Under the pieces are notes generated by a model that searched no databases, was not told the DNA's origin, and worked only from the letters and a program-made list of their open reading frames with translations. 64,000 nucleotides of DNA. Origin: Sphagnum compactum (Eukaryota; Bryophyta; Sphagnopsida; Sphagnales). The translations under genes and the position numbers were made by a program. The stretch spans positions 10,478,001-10,542,000 of the forward strand of contig OZ234497.1 of NCBI GenBank assembly GCA_965153455.1. The letters run 5' to 3'. How positions within the stretch are numbered: the first letter of the stretch is position 1; the number at the start of each line of letters is the position of its first letter. Positions 62,401 to 64,000 of this stretch are shown here, in pieces.

Positions 62401-63981
62401 TAGGACCTCACACTTTTAAGGACCCTTGAAAGTTCTGCTCCAATGTGTACTTCTCTGATTACTGGCTGAGCACACTTATAGTGAGCAGAAGCAACTCCGG
62501 AGAGCTGTTAACTCATCACAAAATGTCATTGTGAGGTGTTATACTCCAGAACTTCTTAAGTGTGGTTTGCTAGAAAATTGTGCATCAACTTGCTTAATGA
62601 CAAACTTCTGTGGTTCAAAAACACAGTTCTGCAGTGCAACATATGGCAACATCAAAACCTGATGTACCTGAGCAAATACAGTTGTGATAGATGAACGGAC
62701 ATAGACTTCAATTCGGCCACTTGCAAGATTGACTTCAGGTTTTCGTCTATGCCGATAGTCCTGTGAGATATCCTGCTGTAAAACCTCAGTTGCTAACAGA
62801 GATACTGACAGCAACCCCTCCATAGCTCCATTAGCTCCTTCTGGAAAAGAGTCATGGTAAGCCAACAGCCTCTTCTCTGCCCAGGACTGCATGGCACCTA
62901 GGATTGCAGTCATGAGTTGTAAATTCTCAGGTTGCACTTCTCGTTTTGCATCTTTCTGAATGTCAGTCATTTGACTCTCTGCTGCTCTCAGAAGGTCAGT
63001 TTCTTTTTGGCCTGTTACCACAAACTGCCGGAATAGGATCCACATAAAGCATAACGTATGTGTAAATTGATTGATGCCCAACACGACCCAGGTCTTCTTG
63101 ATCAATTCCATCACTTCATCAATTTCATCAATCACAGAACATTCATCGAGGGTGTCGAAGAGAGCACCAATAATAGCCAGATACAAATGCACATTCAAAG
63201 GGTAGCCATCAATCCAATGGAGAACATCCCCTGCCTCACTTTTGGAAGGCCTTGTAGCCTGGCCCATAGCTGCACTGCGTAGGGCTTGCATGCTCTCGGT
63301 ATTCTTCCCTGTATCTGAAGACTTGTCATACATCTCTTTCAAGTTTTGTCGAAGTCTTAGAGCATCAACTCCCCCAGAATCACCACGAACCAATGGGTGA
63401 GCAAGAAGACCTGCCTCCAGTAGCCTAAGCTGCCGCTTTAACCAGTGTTGATGCTCATTCAGGTCTTTGAATGCTGAGGCTGGAATGTTTTGTAACAGCT
63501 CTAGTGCGACCAACATTTGCTCCATGCACTTAGTGGCCTGGCAAAACAATCATCTCAAATCCATGCACATTGTTAGCAGAGGACAAACAATCAAGAAGTG
63601 CAAGTAATATGAAGAAAGGAGCCCATTTTCTTTCTTCTCAAGAAAGAAGAGACATATCAAGAGGGTCTGGGGGGTCAGCTGCTTGCACCTGTCCTGCAAC
63701 AGCACGAGAGAGGGCCCGTCGTGTCCGCATATCACTTTGATCAGATATCAGCATCTGATCCCGTATGATTTCTGCAGTTGAGCGGGGCTTTCGACCTCTA
63801 GATGATGATGACGAGCCACCACTCGATCTAAGACCTAGTGCCTTCTTCAAATGGCTTGCAGCAGCAGATGTGAGAGATTTTTCTCCCCCCTTGGTTCGCA
63901 CTGACACACTCCTTGCACTAAGTGCCATACTCCCAGATGCAGCTACAAGTATCTCATATGCCGATTCCCGTAGATCATCCT
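59417..63981 (-). CDS. MUN-domain (UNC-13/PATROL1-like) protein, 5' end beyond window
   Basis: Plant MUN-domain proteins act in tethering or priming of exocytic vesicles; Arabidopsis PATROL1 controls plasma-membrane proton-pump delivery. Exons in the window are 63981-63689, 63537-62668, 62069-61614, 61065-60876 and 60384-59417, with GT-AG borders and matching phases. They give 925 codons including the stop, and at least one exon is missing upstream. Family landmarks are DLRESAYEILVAASGS, STAEIIRDQMLISDQSD, FSPVLKKWHPCAGGIAAVTL, EDGGKALIREMPPFE, HYAPSAVEVLRIADETLDAF, VFGDLRDVLWDGLYI, FDGYLLVLLAGGTSRMFT and the C-terminal LLRVLCYRCDDTASKFLKK, ending at TAG 59419-59417. The MHD1/MHD2-type helical part covers the C-terminal half. 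No disabling change was seen. It is an ortholog or paralog of PATROL1; I cannot tell which. Confidence 0.93.
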
Positions 63982-64000
63982 CTGCAGTAATTCAGATTGC

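Overview
The window is nuclear DNA of a land plant. The evidence is intron-rich genes with GT-AG junctions, plant-type protein families (plant UBX protein, DRP1-type dynamin, plant MUN-domain/UNC-13-like protein, PPR fragment) and plant LTR and CACTA transposons. The AT-rich intergenic DNA and the style of the retroelement proteins remind me of a non-flowering plant (fern, lycophyte or bryophyte). That last point is inference from family resemblance, not proof.

Three host genes look functional, all on the minus strand. A UBA-UIM-UBX protein of the PUX8/PUX9 kind (5246-11092) can be spliced in silico into an uninterrupted 671-residue frame. A complete ribonucleotide reductase large subunit, RNR1 (13367-18640, 17 exons, 813 residues), has its radical, redox and tail cysteines present. 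The 3' part of a MUN-domain (UNC-13/PATROL1-like) gene (59417 to beyond the right edge) ends the window. A broken DRP1 dynamin-related gene, an intron-retaining pseudogene, lies at about 750-3490 on the plus strand.

The rest, about 18.7-58.9 kb, is mobile-element territory. A decayed Ty3/gypsy element on the minus strand (protease near 43.3 kb, RT-RNase H-integrase 34.3-31.5 kb) is split by at least two insertions. One is a Ty1/copia element (36582-41905) with two 394-bp LTRs and a matching target duplication. The other, about 34.3-36.36 kb, carries an unrecognised coding remnant, a tRNA-like (SINE-type) head and long CCTA/TAGG arrays. Another decayed minus-strand reading frame follows at 30.7-26.2 kb. 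The right part holds remains of an En/Spm transposase (47.5-48.9 kb) and a 3.44-kb CACTA-like non-autonomous element (49902-53342). That element has imperfect terminal inverted repeats, a 3-bp TAA duplication and a 1.7-kb array of palindromic ATGGTTA...TAACCAT units. Two further CACTA-like ends lie at 24452 and 55204.

The functional genes do not form a pathway together: nucleotide supply, p97/ubiquitin adaptor work and membrane trafficking are simply neighbours. The unusual material is in the repeats: the higher-order array inside the CACTA-like element, a duplicated YVDD motif in the copia reverse transcriptase, telomere-like repeats inside the copia LTRs, and the nested layout. I found no convincing new multi-gene system.
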